Source: Lachnospiraceae bacterium UBA7086
GTDB lineage: Bacteria; Bacillota; Clostridia; Lachnospirales; Lachnospiraceae
DNA length: 64,000 nucleotides
Assembly (NCBI GenBank): GCA_002492525.1
Contig: DKZA01000041.1
Location: 1 to 64,000, forward strand
Direction: 5' to 3'
Both the position numbers and the translations under genes were made by a program. The notes under the pieces are model-generated. The model was not told where the DNA came from. It saw only the letters and a program-made list of their open reading frames with translations, and did no database searches. Positions 8,162 through 16,652 of this stretch are shown here, in pieces; the first letter of the stretch is position 1; every line of letters starts with the position of its first letter.

Positions 8162-8853
8162 TCCGGCTCACCTGCCTTTCCAATCGGTCCTCGCAGTACA
8201 GTAAGCAGGCATAAAATACAGAGCATCGTCGGGATCATAAAGGAGTCTGCTCCAAAAAGAATCAGGAATATTGCGGAAACGGAAATACCGATCAGGGAAG
8301 TATAGTGCTTTTTTTCTTTCAACCATTGTTCCAGAAATATGACCACAAACATAGCTGTCATAACAAAGTCCAGTCCTTCTGTATTAAAAGAGATCAGGGA
8401 ACCTAAGATACCGCCGGTGGTAGCTCCGAAAACCCAATAAAGGTGATTGAATAAAGTGACAAAAAACATGAACCACCCTCTGTCAATATCCGGGGGAATT
8501 TGTGCAGAATAGTTGATGGAAAAGCTTTCATCACACATTCCGAAAATCAGATAAAACTTTTTCCAGCCGGTTTCTTTATATTTGTCTAACATGGAAATCC
8601 CATAAAATAAATGTCTGGCCTGTATCACCAGTGCTATGATTAGCGTGTGCAAAGGAGCATATGCAGACAACAGCAACTCCACTGCCACAAACTCAAGAGA
8701 ACCTCCAAAAATCGTAAGGCTCATCAGCATAGGATAAATAAATGAAAATCCGGATACTTTCATGTAGATTCCATAAGTCATTCCCAGGAACCAGAATCCC
8801 GCAAAAATGGGAATAGTATAAGGGAAAGCGCAACGCGCTGCTTTTTTAATCAT
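8158..8853 (-). CDS. azlC: AzlC family branched-chain amino acid export permease
   Basis: This 231-residue polytopic protein has the AzlC signature (FGGSLEFVAVELL in the first third, then ARHLFYGISMLDKYKETGWKKFYLIFGMCDESFS). With AzlD it forms an exporter in the cytoplasmic membrane. Start at ATG 8853 with a modest GGAAAG-type site about ten bases ahead. No Lrp-like regulator is adjacent. Confidence 0.93.
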   Translation of the reverse strand: MIKKAARCAFPYTIPIFAGFWFLGMTYGIYMKVSGFSFIYPMLMSLTIFGGSLEFVAVELLLSAYAPLHTLIIALVIQARHLFYGISMLDKYKETGWKKFYLIFGMCDESFSINYSAQIPPDIDRGWFMFFVTLFNHLYWVFGATTGGILGSLISFNTEGLDFVMTAMFVVIFLEQWLKEKKHYTSLIGISVSAIFLILFGADSFMIPTMLCILCLLTVLRGPIGKAGEPE

Positions 8854-8951
8854 TGGTATTAAGTCACTTTCCGTTTATTAAAATAGAATATATCATTTCA
8901 TAATACAGTAAATAGTAATGATAGGTACAAAATAATTCATGTTAATAATAA

Positions 8952-9158
8952 TACTCCTTTTCACAATATGCAAATTTGTGCTTTGAAATACAAATCTTTA
9001 TCAATCCGTATGTTGACAGTATGGCAGAGTTTCCTGTAGATTTTGTATATACAGGAAGAGAGTTAGATACCATTGACTGGTACAAGGCAAACTTCGAGAG
9101 CACAGTATCTGAAAATGAAGTCAGGGAGGATTGTTATGACAAGTCAGATTTTGCGTGA
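8952..9158 (+). pseudogene. Orphan open frame ahead of the GH32 gene, possible gene remnant
   Basis: An open frame without an upstream start codon runs from 8952 to the stop at 9156-9158 and overlaps the first 23 bases of the GH32 gene in another frame. Its only internal ATG is near 9021 and has no good ribosome site. The composition looks coding (EFPVDFVYTGRELDTIDWYK), which suggests the 3' end of a deleted gene. I do not recognise it. It could also be chance. Confidence 0.3.
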
Positions 9159-10620
9159 CGCAAGGAAGTATGAAGAGTCCATGGAGAAAAAGATTGACAG
9201 CGGGAACCGCCCGGGGTTTCATCTGGCGGCCAGAGTGGGCTGGATGAACGATCCAAATGGTTTCTCATACTACAAGGGAGAATATCATCTGTTTTATCAG
9301 TATCACCCGTATGATTCTCACTGGGGGCCGATGCATTGGGGACATGCGGTGAGCAAGGATCTGCTGCACTGGGAATATCTTCCGGCGGCACTTGCACCGG
9401 ATGCAGAATTTGACAGAGACGGATGTTTCTCTGGCAGTGCGGCAGTGTTGCCGGATGGACGGCACCTGTTAATCTATACGGGTGTTGTCAGAGAGACACA
9501 GCCGGATGGCAGTATGCGTGATGTACAGACCCAGTGCCTTGCAGTGGGTGACGGTATAGATTATGAAAAATATGCGGGGAATCCGGTGCTTACTCAAAGT
9601 GATCTGCCGGATAATGGGAGTAAGTTTGATTTTCGGGATCCGAAAATCTGGAAGAAATCCGATGGTTCCTACCGTTGTGTTGTTGGGAACTGTACCCCGG
9701 AAAGAGACGGACAGATTCTTCTTTTCAGCAGTCAGGACGGGTTTCATTGGCAGTACGACAAAGTATTGGTAGCAAATAAGAAACGTTATGGCATGATGTG
9801 GGAGTGCCCGGATTTCTTTGCGCTAGACGGTAAGGCAGTTCTGCTTACGAGTCCCATGGATATGCTCCCGCAGGGATTTGAATATCATAATGGAAATGGG
9901 ACTTTATGCCTGATCGGGTCCTATGATGAAGAGAGCGATACTTTTACAGAAGAGCATAATCAGGCGGTGGATTATGGCATTGATTTCTATGCGACACAGA
10001 CTATTCTTACGCCGGATGGCAGAAGGGTCATGATTGGCTGGATGCAGAATTGGGATACCTGTAATCTCCATTCCCCTGATCAGCCGTGGTTTGGGCAGAT
10101 GAGCCTGCCCAGAGAACTGTCGATACAAAACGGCCGCTTGTATCAGAATCCTGTACGTGAGTTAGAGGATATGAGGGGAGAAGAGGTGCGGCATGAAAAT
10201 GTTACCTTTCATGATGTGATTAACCTTGCCGGGGTGGAGGGCCGCAAAGTGGATATGGAGTTGACACTGCGCCCTGCGGATGAAGAAAATATTTATCATA
10301 AATTTGCGGTGAGATTCGCACAGGATGATACCTATCATACTTCTATCAGTTTCAGGCCGTATGAATCCATAATCAAGATAGACAGGAAGTTTTCAGGGTC
10401 GAGAAGGGCGATTATCCATCAGCGCCGCTGTCAGGTAAACAACAAGGATGGGCATATCAAGATGCGTGTCATTCTGGACAGATTCAGTGCGGAAGTGTTT
10501 GTAAATGACGGAGAGTATGCGTTGAGCGCAACTATCTATACTGATCTTGCGGCGGAGGGCATTTCTTTTTATGCAGATGGCGACGTGACGATGGACGTTG
10601 TGAAATATGCATTAAATTGA
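9136..10620 (+). CDS. Glycoside hydrolase family 32 (sucrose-6-phosphate hydrolase/fructosidase)
   Basis: This 494-residue protein has the five-bladed propeller of GH32 followed by a C-terminal beta-sandwich from about residue 355. The motifs are WMNDPNG (nucleophile D39), FRDPK (transition-state stabiliser) and MWECPDFF (acid/base Glu). There is no signal peptide, so it acts in the cytosol on sucrose-6-phosphate, sucrose or short fructans. A TTG-initiated extension from 9073 is unlikely because AGGGAGGA (9123-9130) sits just ahead of the ATG at 9136. No transporter or LacI regulator is adjacent, which is unusual for a sucrose locus. Confidence 0.94.
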   Translation: MTSQILRDARKYEESMEKKIDSGNRPGFHLAARVGWMNDPNGFSYYKGEYHLFYQYHPYDSHWGPMHWGHAVSKDLLHWEYLPAALAPDAEFDRDGCFSGSAAVLPDGRHLLIYTGVVRETQPDGSMRDVQTQCLAVGDGIDYEKYAGNPVLTQSDLPDNGSKFDFRDPKIWKKSDGSYRCVVGNCTPERDGQILLFSSQDGFHWQYDKVLVANKKRYGMMWECPDFFALDGKAVLLTSPMDMLPQGFEYHNGNGTLCLIGSYDEESDTFTEEHNQAVDYGIDFYATQTILTPDGRRVMIGWMQNWDTCNLHSPDQPWFGQMSLPRELSIQNGRLYQNPVRELEDMRGEEVRHENVTFHDVINLAGVEGRKVDMELTLRPADEENIYHKFAVRFAQDDTYHTSISFRPYESIIKIDRKFSGSRRAIIHQRRCQVNNKDGHIKMRVILDRFSAEVFVNDGEYALSATIYTDLAAEGISFYADGDVTMDVVKYALN

Positions 10621-10628
10621 GACAATGT

Positions 10629-10662
10629 AAATAAGCCGGTGTTTTGACCGGCTTATTTCGTC
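10629..10662. terminator. Strong bidirectional terminator
   Basis: A perfect 12-bp stem (10629-10640 with 10647-10658, loop GTTTTG) is flanked by A- and T-rich ends. It lies between the convergent GH32 gene and the small membrane-protein gene, and can serve both. Confidence 0.85.
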
Positions 10663-11123
10663 TAAGACTTCTTAATAAAAATAAATTTTACAATACAACC
10701 CATGAGCAGCTGACAGAAAGCGGCCGCGATTAATGTGTAAAAAACACAGATATTCAGATAACCGATCAGGATGCCGGCAACAATCATCAGGACTGAGGTT
10801 ATTAAGAGTATTGGCATACCGGCTTTGGCCCGGATTGCTTTCATCCGCTCATCGTTTTCTTTATTATATTGTTTTTGAAGTGCTGTGTTGTCCGGCAGTA
10901 TCTGGGAGTAACGGATGATTAATATGAGGGACATGAGCCCCAATCCGATTATAATACCGCACTGAAAGCTAAAGATTTCACTGGTCATCAGTTTTGCCGG
11001 AAGATAAAAGGTGTGAAATATTCCTAACAGGACGGCAAATAGCATCAAAACGGACAGCAGACAGATTCTTATGGTGAGTGTTTTCTTATACTTTTCTATA
11101 GTTTTATTGGTTTCTTCGTTCAA
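10662..11123 (-). CDS. Small four-helix membrane protein paired with an XRE regulator
   Basis: This 153-residue protein has four predicted helices (about 15-37, 50-72, 100-120 and 125-147) and a charged cytoplasmic loop with NKENDERMKAIRAKAG between helices 2 and 3. That loop resembles proteins such as DUF2178 that are often encoded with small XRE regulators. The function is unknown. The start appears to be TTG, since GAGAGGG lies seven bases ahead of it and no in-frame ATG is near. It follows the XRE gene by 45 bp on the same strand. Confidence 0.75.
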   Translation of the reverse strand: MNEETNKTIEKYKKTLTIRICLLSVLMLFAVLLGIFHTFYLPAKLMTSEIFSFQCGIIIGLGLMSLILIIRYSQILPDNTALQKQYNKENDERMKAIRAKAGMPILLITSVLMIVAGILIGYLNICVFYTLIAAAFCQLLMGCIVKFIFIKKS

Positions 11124-11168
11124 ATGTTTACCCTCTCAATCTTTGTATTTTAAATGTTTTATAAGGAG

Positions 11169-11369
11169 CTATTCATATTCTGACAGATCAAATACTTCTT
11201 CAATCGTCAGGCCGAAATAATGGGCTATTTTGTAAGCGAGCGGCAGGGAAGCAATATATTTCCCGGTCTCAATAGATGTGATTGTCTGTCGGGTGGTTCC
11301 TACTGCCAGTGCAAGGTCTTCCTGTGACAGTTTTTTTTCTTTGCGCAGATCCTTAATTCTTGTATACAA
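11169..11369 (-). CDS. Small XRE family transcriptional regulator
   Basis: This 66-residue protein is almost entirely one helix-turn-helix (LRKEKKLSQEDLALAVGTTRQTITSIETGKYIASLPLAYKIAHYFGLTIEEVF). It begins at TTG with GGAGG six bases upstream; no ATG fits. It is the first gene of a two-gene operon with the small membrane protein. The palindrome at 11386-11401, between promoter and gene, is a natural autoregulatory site. Confidence 0.92.
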   Translation of the reverse strand: MYTRIKDLRKEKKLSQEDLALAVGTTRQTITSIETGKYIASLPLAYKIAHYFGLTIEEVFDLSEYE

Positions 11370-11385
11370 GGGCGTCCTCCTATTT

Positions 11386-11401
11386 GCAAAGCAGGCTTTG
11401 C
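11386..11401. promoter_or_regulatory. GCAAAG-N4-CTTTGC palindrome, probable XRE operator
   Basis: A 16-bp site with perfect 6-bp arms lies just downstream of the promoter at 11408-11436 and ahead of the XRE start. A further CTTTGC half-site lies upstream of the -35, near 11442. The placement fits autorepression; the binding is inferred. Confidence 0.55.
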
Positions 11402-11407
11402 ATTTTT

Positions 11408-11436
11408 AGGATAATGCATTTTGTCAAATATGTCAA
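11408..11436 (-). promoter_or_regulatory. Promoter of the XRE/membrane-protein operon
   Basis: On the minus strand, a consensus TTGACA (11431-11436) is 17 bp from TATCCT (11408-11413). It reads toward the XRE gene at 11369. Confidence 0.6.
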
Positions 11437-11472
11437 GTAGACTTTGCAAAATTTTATTCCCGCGAGCAACGA

Positions 11473-11585
11473 GCCAAGCGGACATGCTGGCATGTCCATT
11501 TGGCGACTGTCACGAGGGTCAAATACCCCGCAGCTTGGCTGCGCAGCAAGTTTGATGCCCCGTAGCTTGCTGCAGGGTCTTTGAC
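11473..11585. repeat. Multi-branched palindromic intergenic element
   Basis: Two parts are seen. A hairpin at 11473-11504 has GCCAAG outer pairs and an 8-bp GGACATGC/GCATGTCC core. A branched fold follows at 11518-11585, closed by GTCAAA..CCC with GGG..TTTGAC, and holds CGCAGC/GCTGCG and GCAGCAAG/CTTGCTGC stems inside. It encodes no protein. It resembles the dispersed palindromic elements found between genes in gut Clostridia, and shares words with the element at 20164-20282. Confidence 0.6.
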
Positions 11586-11618
11586 TGCTTGGCTGAACTG
11601 ATACTTACATGGATTATG

Positions 11619-11847
11619 ATATATATGTTACTTTTCACACCTACGCCAATATGCCAGCCTGTGCAGATAGAAAATTCTTAAGGAGGCCCTAGAACAGCAC
11701 CAGCACTTAGCGAGGTCATGAGTTGCTGTGCAACTCGTCGAGCTTAGTGTCTGCTGTGCTGTGAAAGGAGCGAGAGCGGGCCGACGGAGAATTTTCTATC
11801 TGTTCAGGCGTCACTCTTGGCTAACGTGTGAAAAGTAACATATATAT
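11619..11847. repeat. 229-bp hairpin element with perfect 22-bp terminal inverted repeats
   Basis: The ends 11619-11640 and 11826-11847 are perfect 22-nt reverse complements. Inside, 11658-11678 and 11788-11808 pair over 19 of 21 positions, and the centre (about 11695-11760) folds on GAGTTG/CAACTC. The whole element can therefore form one long stem with bulges. It has no protein-coding capacity. It could be a miniature inverted-repeat transposable element, a structured RNA or both. A clear target-site duplication could not be assigned because the ends are in AT repeats. Confidence 0.7.
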
Positions 11848-11968
11848 TATTAATGTCTGATGGTTTGCAGTTATCGGCATGACAAATGACTTATTTCAGT
11901 GTATGATAGAAATAGATATGAAAGCGGATAGACAGCATATCTGGTTTCTTGTTTTTAGGGAGAAAAGA

Positions 11969-12307
11969 ATGGAAGACGGTAAAGTAATACGCAAGAAGAT
12001 AATCATAGAAGAAAATGACGAACCAAAGAGCATAGAAAAGAATGTGTCTCCGGAGATTCCTGAGGATATCAATATGCTTGTGACAGGGATGCTTCATAAG
12101 GGGAATAAATCTTTTGTACGGGTTTCTTTCCTGCGTGGAAAAGACTGGGCCGAAGGAATCTTACCGGATGCCAGGATTGAGAAATCAGAAGGGTTTAGCA
12201 AGGAAGAGATTAACAGGCTGGAAACATATCTTTTGGAAGAAAAGAACATGATCATGGAACAGGCAAAAGGGGTTAATCCGCTTAGGAAGATGTTTGATAT
12301 GCATTAA
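11969..12307 (+). CDS. Conserved-looking hypothetical protein ahead of mgtC
   Basis: I do not recognise this 112-residue, charged, soluble protein. It has a Lys/Glu-rich N-terminus, a middle segment that looks like a short beta domain (INMLVTGMLHKGNKSFVRVSFLRGKDWAEGILPDARIEKSEG) and an alpha-helical tail (KEEINRLETYLLEEKNMIMEQAKGVNPLRKMF). An open frame extends up to an ATG at 11879, but AGGGAG (11957-11962) stands just ahead of the ATG at 11969. It is encoded 17 bp before the mgtC-like gene and is probably in its operon. Confidence 0.65.
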   Translation: MEDGKVIRKKIIIEENDEPKSIEKNVSPEIPEDINMLVTGMLHKGNKSFVRVSFLRGKDWAEGILPDARIEKSEGFSKEEINRLETYLLEEKNMIMEQAKGVNPLRKMFDMH

Positions 12308-12324
12308 AGATATAGGGGGATAAA

Positions 12325-13002
12325 ATGTTATTTGGCGATTTTTCAGAATGGACACTGCAAAATCTTATCATACGAGTTGTAGTATCTATGATTCTCGGCG
12401 GTATCATTGGTCTGGACCGGGGCATGAAACACCGCGGCGCAGGTACCAAGACCATGACTGTGGTTTGTCTGGGCGCAACGCTGGTGATGCTGACGGAGCA
12501 GTATATTCAGGTTAATTTCCCGGGGCTTGCCAATATGAATCGTCTGGCGGCGCAGGTGATCAGCGGCGTCGGTTTTCTGGGTGTAGGGACGATTATTATA
12601 TCCAACCATCGGGTCCGGGGTCTGACAACGGCGGCAACGCTCTGGGCCAGCGCCACGATTGGACTGGCTGTGGGAATCGGGTTTGTGGAAGGCGGCATTC
12701 TGATCACGCTGTTGATGCTGCTGTCTCTTCATGTGCTTCCCTTTGTGGAGCGGTTTGCCACCAGAAATTCCCGGTATTGTAATGTGATTATTGATCTGGA
12801 AGAAATCCGGTATCTGCATGTCATTATCCAGGATTTGAAAGCGGCCGGTGTCTCGGTGGATTCCATGGAACTTAGCCCTTCCAGAATTGGCGACAGCGTG
12901 TCCGTATACTTAATTCTCCATACAGGAAAAGGCAAGGAGAATACGGAGATTTATGAAATCATCACCAAGTCGGACAAGGTGGAATCAGTGGATTTCCTGT
13001 AA
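12325..13002 (+). CDS. MgtC/SapB family membrane protein
   Basis: This 225-residue protein has an N-terminal domain of about 150 residues with four or five helices and the MgtC signature GGIIGLDRGMKHRGAGTKTM, then QVISGVGFLGVGTI. The C-terminal cytoplasmic domain of about 80 residues has an ACT-like pattern. MgtC proteins are needed for growth at low Mg2+ in many bacteria and inhibit the F-type ATPase in some. GGGGGA precedes the ATG. Its end lies 5 bp from the end of the convergent exonuclease gene. Confidence 0.93.
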   Translation: MLFGDFSEWTLQNLIIRVVVSMILGGIIGLDRGMKHRGAGTKTMTVVCLGATLVMLTEQYIQVNFPGLANMNRLAAQVISGVGFLGVGTIIISNHRVRGLTTAATLWASATIGLAVGIGFVEGGILITLLMLLSLHVLPFVERFATRNSRYCNVIIDLEEIRYLHVIIQDLKAAGVSVDSMELSPSRIGDSVSVYLILHTGKGKENTEIYEIITKSDKVESVDFL

Positions 13003-13007
13003 CCAAA

Positions 13008-13760
13008 TTATTGGAGGATAAGCCCCACCGGACAGTGATCGGATCCCATGATATCTTTATAAATGACAGCATCCTGAAGCCGGTCTTTTAAAGCCGCAGA
13101 AGTAACGAAATAGTCAATACGCCATCCGGCGTTCTTCTCCCGGGCGCTGAAACGGTAAGACCACCAGGAATAAATACCTTCCAGATCCGGATAGAAATAG
13201 CGGAAGGTGTCAATAAATCCGGCTTCTGTCAAAGCGGTAAATTTTCCCCGTTCTTCGTCTGTAAATCCAGCGTTTTTGCGGTTGGATTTGGGATTTTTTA
13301 AGTCGATTTCTTTATGGGCCACATTTAGGTCACCACAGAAAATCACAGGTTTGGTCTCTTCCAGCTTTTTCAGATAAGCTAAAAAATCTTCTTCCCATTT
13401 CATACGATAATCCAGGCGTGCCAGTTCGTTCTGGGAATTAGGGGTGTAGACCGTGATAAAATAGAAATCAGGATATTCTAAAGTGATGACACGGCCTTCA
13501 TGGTCATGTTCTTCTATCCCGATGCCGTAGGATACGCTTAAGGGTTCTTCTTTGGCAAAAATGGCTGTACCGGAATAGCCCTTTTTCTCTGCATAATTCC
13601 AATACTGATGATATCCGGGAAGATCTAAGTCAATCTGGCCTGCCTGTAATTTCGTCTCCTGCAGGCAGAAGATATCTGCATCCGCCTCTTTAAAAAAGTC
13701 TAAAAATCCCTTGCCTACACAGGCCCTGAGTCCGTTCACATTCCAAGAAATAAATTTCAT
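13008..13760 (-). CDS. exoA: Exodeoxyribonuclease III
   Basis: This protein of about 250 residues begins MKFISWNVNGLRA and carries the family motifs LQETKL (metal-binding Glu), YTPNS, GDLNVAHKEIDL (Asp/Asn pair) and GSDHCPVGL (catalytic Asp-His). It is an AP endonuclease with 3'-5' exonuclease activity used in base excision repair, complementing ogt and mutM nearby. An upstream ATG at 13772 is possible, since GGAGAGG lies very close to the internal start; I prefer 13760 because family members start there. Confidence 0.95.
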   Translation of the reverse strand: MKFISWNVNGLRACVGKGFLDFFKEADADIFCLQETKLQAGQIDLDLPGYHQYWNYAEKKGYSGTAIFAKEEPLSVSYGIGIEEHDHEGRVITLEYPDFYFITVYTPNSQNELARLDYRMKWEEDFLAYLKKLEETKPVIFCGDLNVAHKEIDLKNPKSNRKNAGFTDEERGKFTALTEAGFIDTFRYFYPDLEGIYSWWSYRFSAREKNAGWRIDYFVTSAALKDRLQDAVIYKDIMGSDHCPVGLILQ

Positions 13761-13784
13761 AATCCTCTCCATTCTTTCGTTTCT

Positions 13785-13808
13785 GCGAGTCCGCGAAGTG
13801 GATCTCGT
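13785..13808. repeat. Short palindrome between convergent/tandem genes
   Basis: GCGAGTCC (13785-13792) pairs with GGATCTCG (13800-13807), with one bulged base and a 7-nt loop. It lies between exoA and the SGNH-like gene. It may be a small member of the same palindromic element class as those at 11.5 and 20.2 kb. Confidence 0.4.
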
Positions 13809-13843
13809 AAAGTTATAAAGTTGATTTGCAAAGCAATTTTACT

Positions 13844-14893
13844 TTAGTCATAATACCTTAAAATCTCACTTTTCACAATCTCTTCTGACAAAATATACAT
13901 ATCATTCAGACGCTTTTCATAATTTTCCAGAGTAAGCCGCTCCTCTCCCCTCGCCAGTTTCTCATAAACCTGATAATTGATATCTTTAGAAAAATGAATC
14001 ATATCCATATAATTATCCAGATTGGTAATGGTCTCTTTGTCATCCTGATAAAAATATATTTCCACATTGTCATAAGCAAGCAGTGTTCTGACAGCTTGTT
14101 TTTCATTGTAGATGACAGCATCCCGTTCGCCGGTGCGGTAAGCGTTATCCCACCAGAGCATGGAATAAGGAGAAAAGAAGAACTTAAAGGTAGTTTCCGG
14201 ATGCGCTTCCACCTGTGCGGTGAGGAGTGAGATATTTCCCTGCAGAGCTTCGGCATTGACAGTTTCCGGCTGCATTTCCTTCACGGAAGGAAGACGGCCA
14301 TAGAGTCCCGTTGCCATATCGGCGCCGAAATATTTCCACTGTGCCCAGTTGTAAGAATCCCCTTCATCATAATCGCCAATAAAGGAATAAGCCAGCATGT
14401 AAGGAAGCTTTTCCATTAATACGTCCTTATTCAGTACATAGTGGTAGTCATTCAGAAGATTTTTGTCATACAGATACATCGGACATCCGGTGGATTCATA
14501 GGTAGGCGTGGTATCTGCGGACAAAGAGGAGGGATCTATATTATAGAAAATATAGTCCAGATCGTGTTCTTCATAAGCGACATCCAGCAGATAACACAGG
14601 TCTGCTGTGGCTCCGTAAGAACGGATCGCTTTAATGGTCTGACAGTCAAAGCCCTGGTCAAACCAGCCGTTGTTATAATTTTCACAGACAGAGGATCCAA
14701 CGATGAGCGCGTTGTAATCAAAGTTGCGCAAAGTACCGACACACTGATATTCCTTGTCAGTCAGCACTGCCTTTAAGCCGGGCAGCGGTTTGTGATATTG
14801 ATAAAAGGGGTCGAAGATGACCACTACCGCAATCAGGGCTGCCAGCAGAATGAGGGTTCTTATGAAAAAGGATTTGATAAATTTTTGTTCCAT
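13844..14893 (-). CDS. SGNH-hydrolase-like membrane-anchored protein, partner of MBOAT
   Basis: This 349-residue protein has an N-terminal membrane anchor (residues about 8-28) and an extracellular domain. The NALIVGSSVCENYNN segment (61-75) resembles the block-I serine motif of SGNH/GDSL enzymes, and DMIHFSKDINYQVYEKL near residue 297 resembles the block-V Asp-x-x-His motif. Partners of this kind (AlgJ/AlgX, DltD-like) complete the O-acyl transfer begun by an MBOAT protein. It lies 12 bp after the MBOAT gene in the same direction, supporting a joint role in cell-surface acylation. The acceptor polymer is unknown. Confidence 0.72.
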   Translation of the reverse strand: MEQKFIKSFFIRTLILLAALIAVVVIFDPFYQYHKPLPGLKAVLTDKEYQCVGTLRNFDYNALIVGSSVCENYNNGWFDQGFDCQTIKAIRSYGATADLCYLLDVAYEEHDLDYIFYNIDPSSLSADTTPTYESTGCPMYLYDKNLLNDYHYVLNKDVLMEKLPYMLAYSFIGDYDEGDSYNWAQWKYFGADMATGLYGRLPSVKEMQPETVNAEALQGNISLLTAQVEAHPETTFKFFFSPYSMLWWDNAYRTGERDAVIYNEKQAVRTLLAYDNVEIYFYQDDKETITNLDNYMDMIHFSKDINYQVYEKLARGEERLTLENYEKRLNDMYILSEEIVKSEILRYYD

Positions 14894-14905
14894 AGGTAGT
14901 TTTCC

Positions 14906-16450
14906 TCAAAAGTTAAAGTACAAAAAGGTGCTTACTTGTGAGAGGGATATGACGCACCATACGAAGAGGATGCAGATTCCCCAGCACCTTTTGGAAGTCA
15001 GTTCGTTATAGGTTGCCCGCTCATAGGCATTTCTTCGGAAGATAAGGAAGAAGGCCAGTGCAAATAATAGAAACATGAAAATCAGATATACATGATTTAC
15101 AATGCTTGGAGCCACAATGTCCAGGGCCTGTCTGATGACGTAAATCTCAGAAATATCAAGCTGTGCCGCGACTTCATAGATTTTGCCGGTATATTTGCCG
15201 GAAAACAGATTCTTAAACAGCTGCAGCGCGCCCAGCATACTCTCACTTCTAAAAAAGAAAAGAGACAGATTAAAGAGTGAGAAGGTAAAAATCCAGCCCA
15301 GCCAGGCAGGAATGTGGAAGCGGGAAGGTCGTTTTTCTTTTCGTCCCTGAATACCGATGATGCCCAGATTATCCCAGACGACCAGAAGGCCCTGCATGGC
15401 TCCCCAGGCCACGTATGTCCAAGCAGCACCGTGCCACAGGCCGCTTAACAAAAAGATGATAAAAGTGTTTAACAGCATACGGGCTTTGCCCTTTTTACTT
15501 CCGCCGAGAGGGATATAAACATAAGTCACAAAAAAGCGTGATAAAGTAATATGCCAGCGCTGCCAGAATTCTTTCATGCTGCAGGAACGGTAGGGCGAAT
15601 CGAAATTTATGGGCAGCTCGATGTGGAACATTCTGCCCAGGCCGATTGCCATATCGGAATAACCGCTGAAATCAAAGTATAACTCAAAGGTGTAAGCCAG
15701 GATCACAAAAACAGTAGAAATACTGTCCAGAGAAAAGGTCTGTGCGAATCCATAATTAGCCATCAGACCAAAAGTGTCTGCAAGCAACACCTTTTTGGCA
15801 AGGCCCAGAATAAAGAGATAGATTCCTCTGGCAAAAAAGTCGGCGCTGAATTTACGCCGGGAATCATCCTCGAACTGTGGAATTATTTCTTTATAAAGGA
15901 CGATAGGGCCTGCGATTAACTGCGGGAAAAAGGTTACAAAAGTCAGGTAATTAAGAAAGCTGTAGTGTTCACATCTGCCCAATGCCCGATCAATAATAAA
16001 AGATAATTGCTGGAACGTAAAGAAACTGATGCCCAGAGGCAGCAGAATATGTTTCAGGTTAAAATCCGTATGGAAAGCCAGATTTATATTTTCGATAAAA
16101 AAATCATAGTATTTAAAATAAAATAAGATTCCCAGATTCAGAATAATACCGGCAAGGAGACCCAGACGGTTTAAAATTGGTAAAGCCGTTTTACTGTCAA
16201 ATGATTGTTTCCGGAGATTTTGTTCGCTCTGGGGAATTTTAGTCAACAGGTAACTCAGCCCATAATTCATGCCGATGCTGCACAGAATGATGGCCAGATA
16301 ACTGACATTAAAATAGCCGTAAAACCACAAAGACATACCGGCCAGAAAAAGGCTGGCCAGCTTATATTTTCCGTATCGATTGAGCCCATACCATCCAAGC
16401 AGGGCGACAGGCAGAAAGATGAAGATAAAAATATAAGAATTAAATAACAT
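14906..16450 (-). CDS. MBOAT family O-acyltransferase (AlgI/DltB-like)
   Basis: This 514-residue polytopic protein has the MBOAT core. It shows FFPQLIAGPIV (about 174-184), SGYSDMAIGLGRMFHIELPINFDSPY (262-287), FWQRWHITLSRFF (295-307) and LLSGLWHGAAWTYVAWG (334-350), with H340 as the invariant histidine. It moves acyl groups (usually acetyl) across the membrane to a surface polysaccharide or teichoic acid. It forms a two-gene unit with the SGNH-like gene; a DUF4358 lipoprotein is encoded divergently. Confidence 0.95.
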   Translation of the reverse strand: MLFNSYIFIFIFLPVALLGWYGLNRYGKYKLASLFLAGMSLWFYGYFNVSYLAIILCSIGMNYGLSYLLTKIPQSEQNLRKQSFDSKTALPILNRLGLLAGIILNLGILFYFKYYDFFIENINLAFHTDFNLKHILLPLGISFFTFQQLSFIIDRALGRCEHYSFLNYLTFVTFFPQLIAGPIVLYKEIIPQFEDDSRRKFSADFFARGIYLFILGLAKKVLLADTFGLMANYGFAQTFSLDSISTVFVILAYTFELYFDFSGYSDMAIGLGRMFHIELPINFDSPYRSCSMKEFWQRWHITLSRFFVTYVYIPLGGSKKGKARMLLNTFIIFLLSGLWHGAAWTYVAWGAMQGLLVVWDNLGIIGIQGRKEKRPSRFHIPAWLGWIFTFSLFNLSLFFFRSESMLGALQLFKNLFSGKYTGKIYEVAAQLDISEIYVIRQALDIVAPSIVNHVYLIFMFLLFALAFFLIFRRNAYERATYNELTSKRCWGICILFVWCVISLSQVSTFLYFNF

Positions 16451-16652
16451 AAAATACCGGAATTCCTTCCTGCATACATATTTTTCTAAAATAGGTAAAA
16501 AATAATAATGACTGATGATATATCCTGCTATAGTATATCAAATCCGGACACAGCTTACAAACAAAAAAGCAGTGATATTTTCCAATAATAAAATGTTGCC
16601 CTTTTTACTGCAGTTTAATACAGGTAGCGAAAAGGACAGAAATGGAGACAAT

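Noticed and set aside
11619..11847. Insertion sequence with transposase
   Set aside because: The inverted repeats are real but the interior is only about 185 bp, folds on itself and has no coding frame.
12343..12819. 158-codon minus-strand frame inside the mgtC gene
   Set aside because: It is antisense to a clear MgtC protein, with no ribosome site and low-complexity composition.
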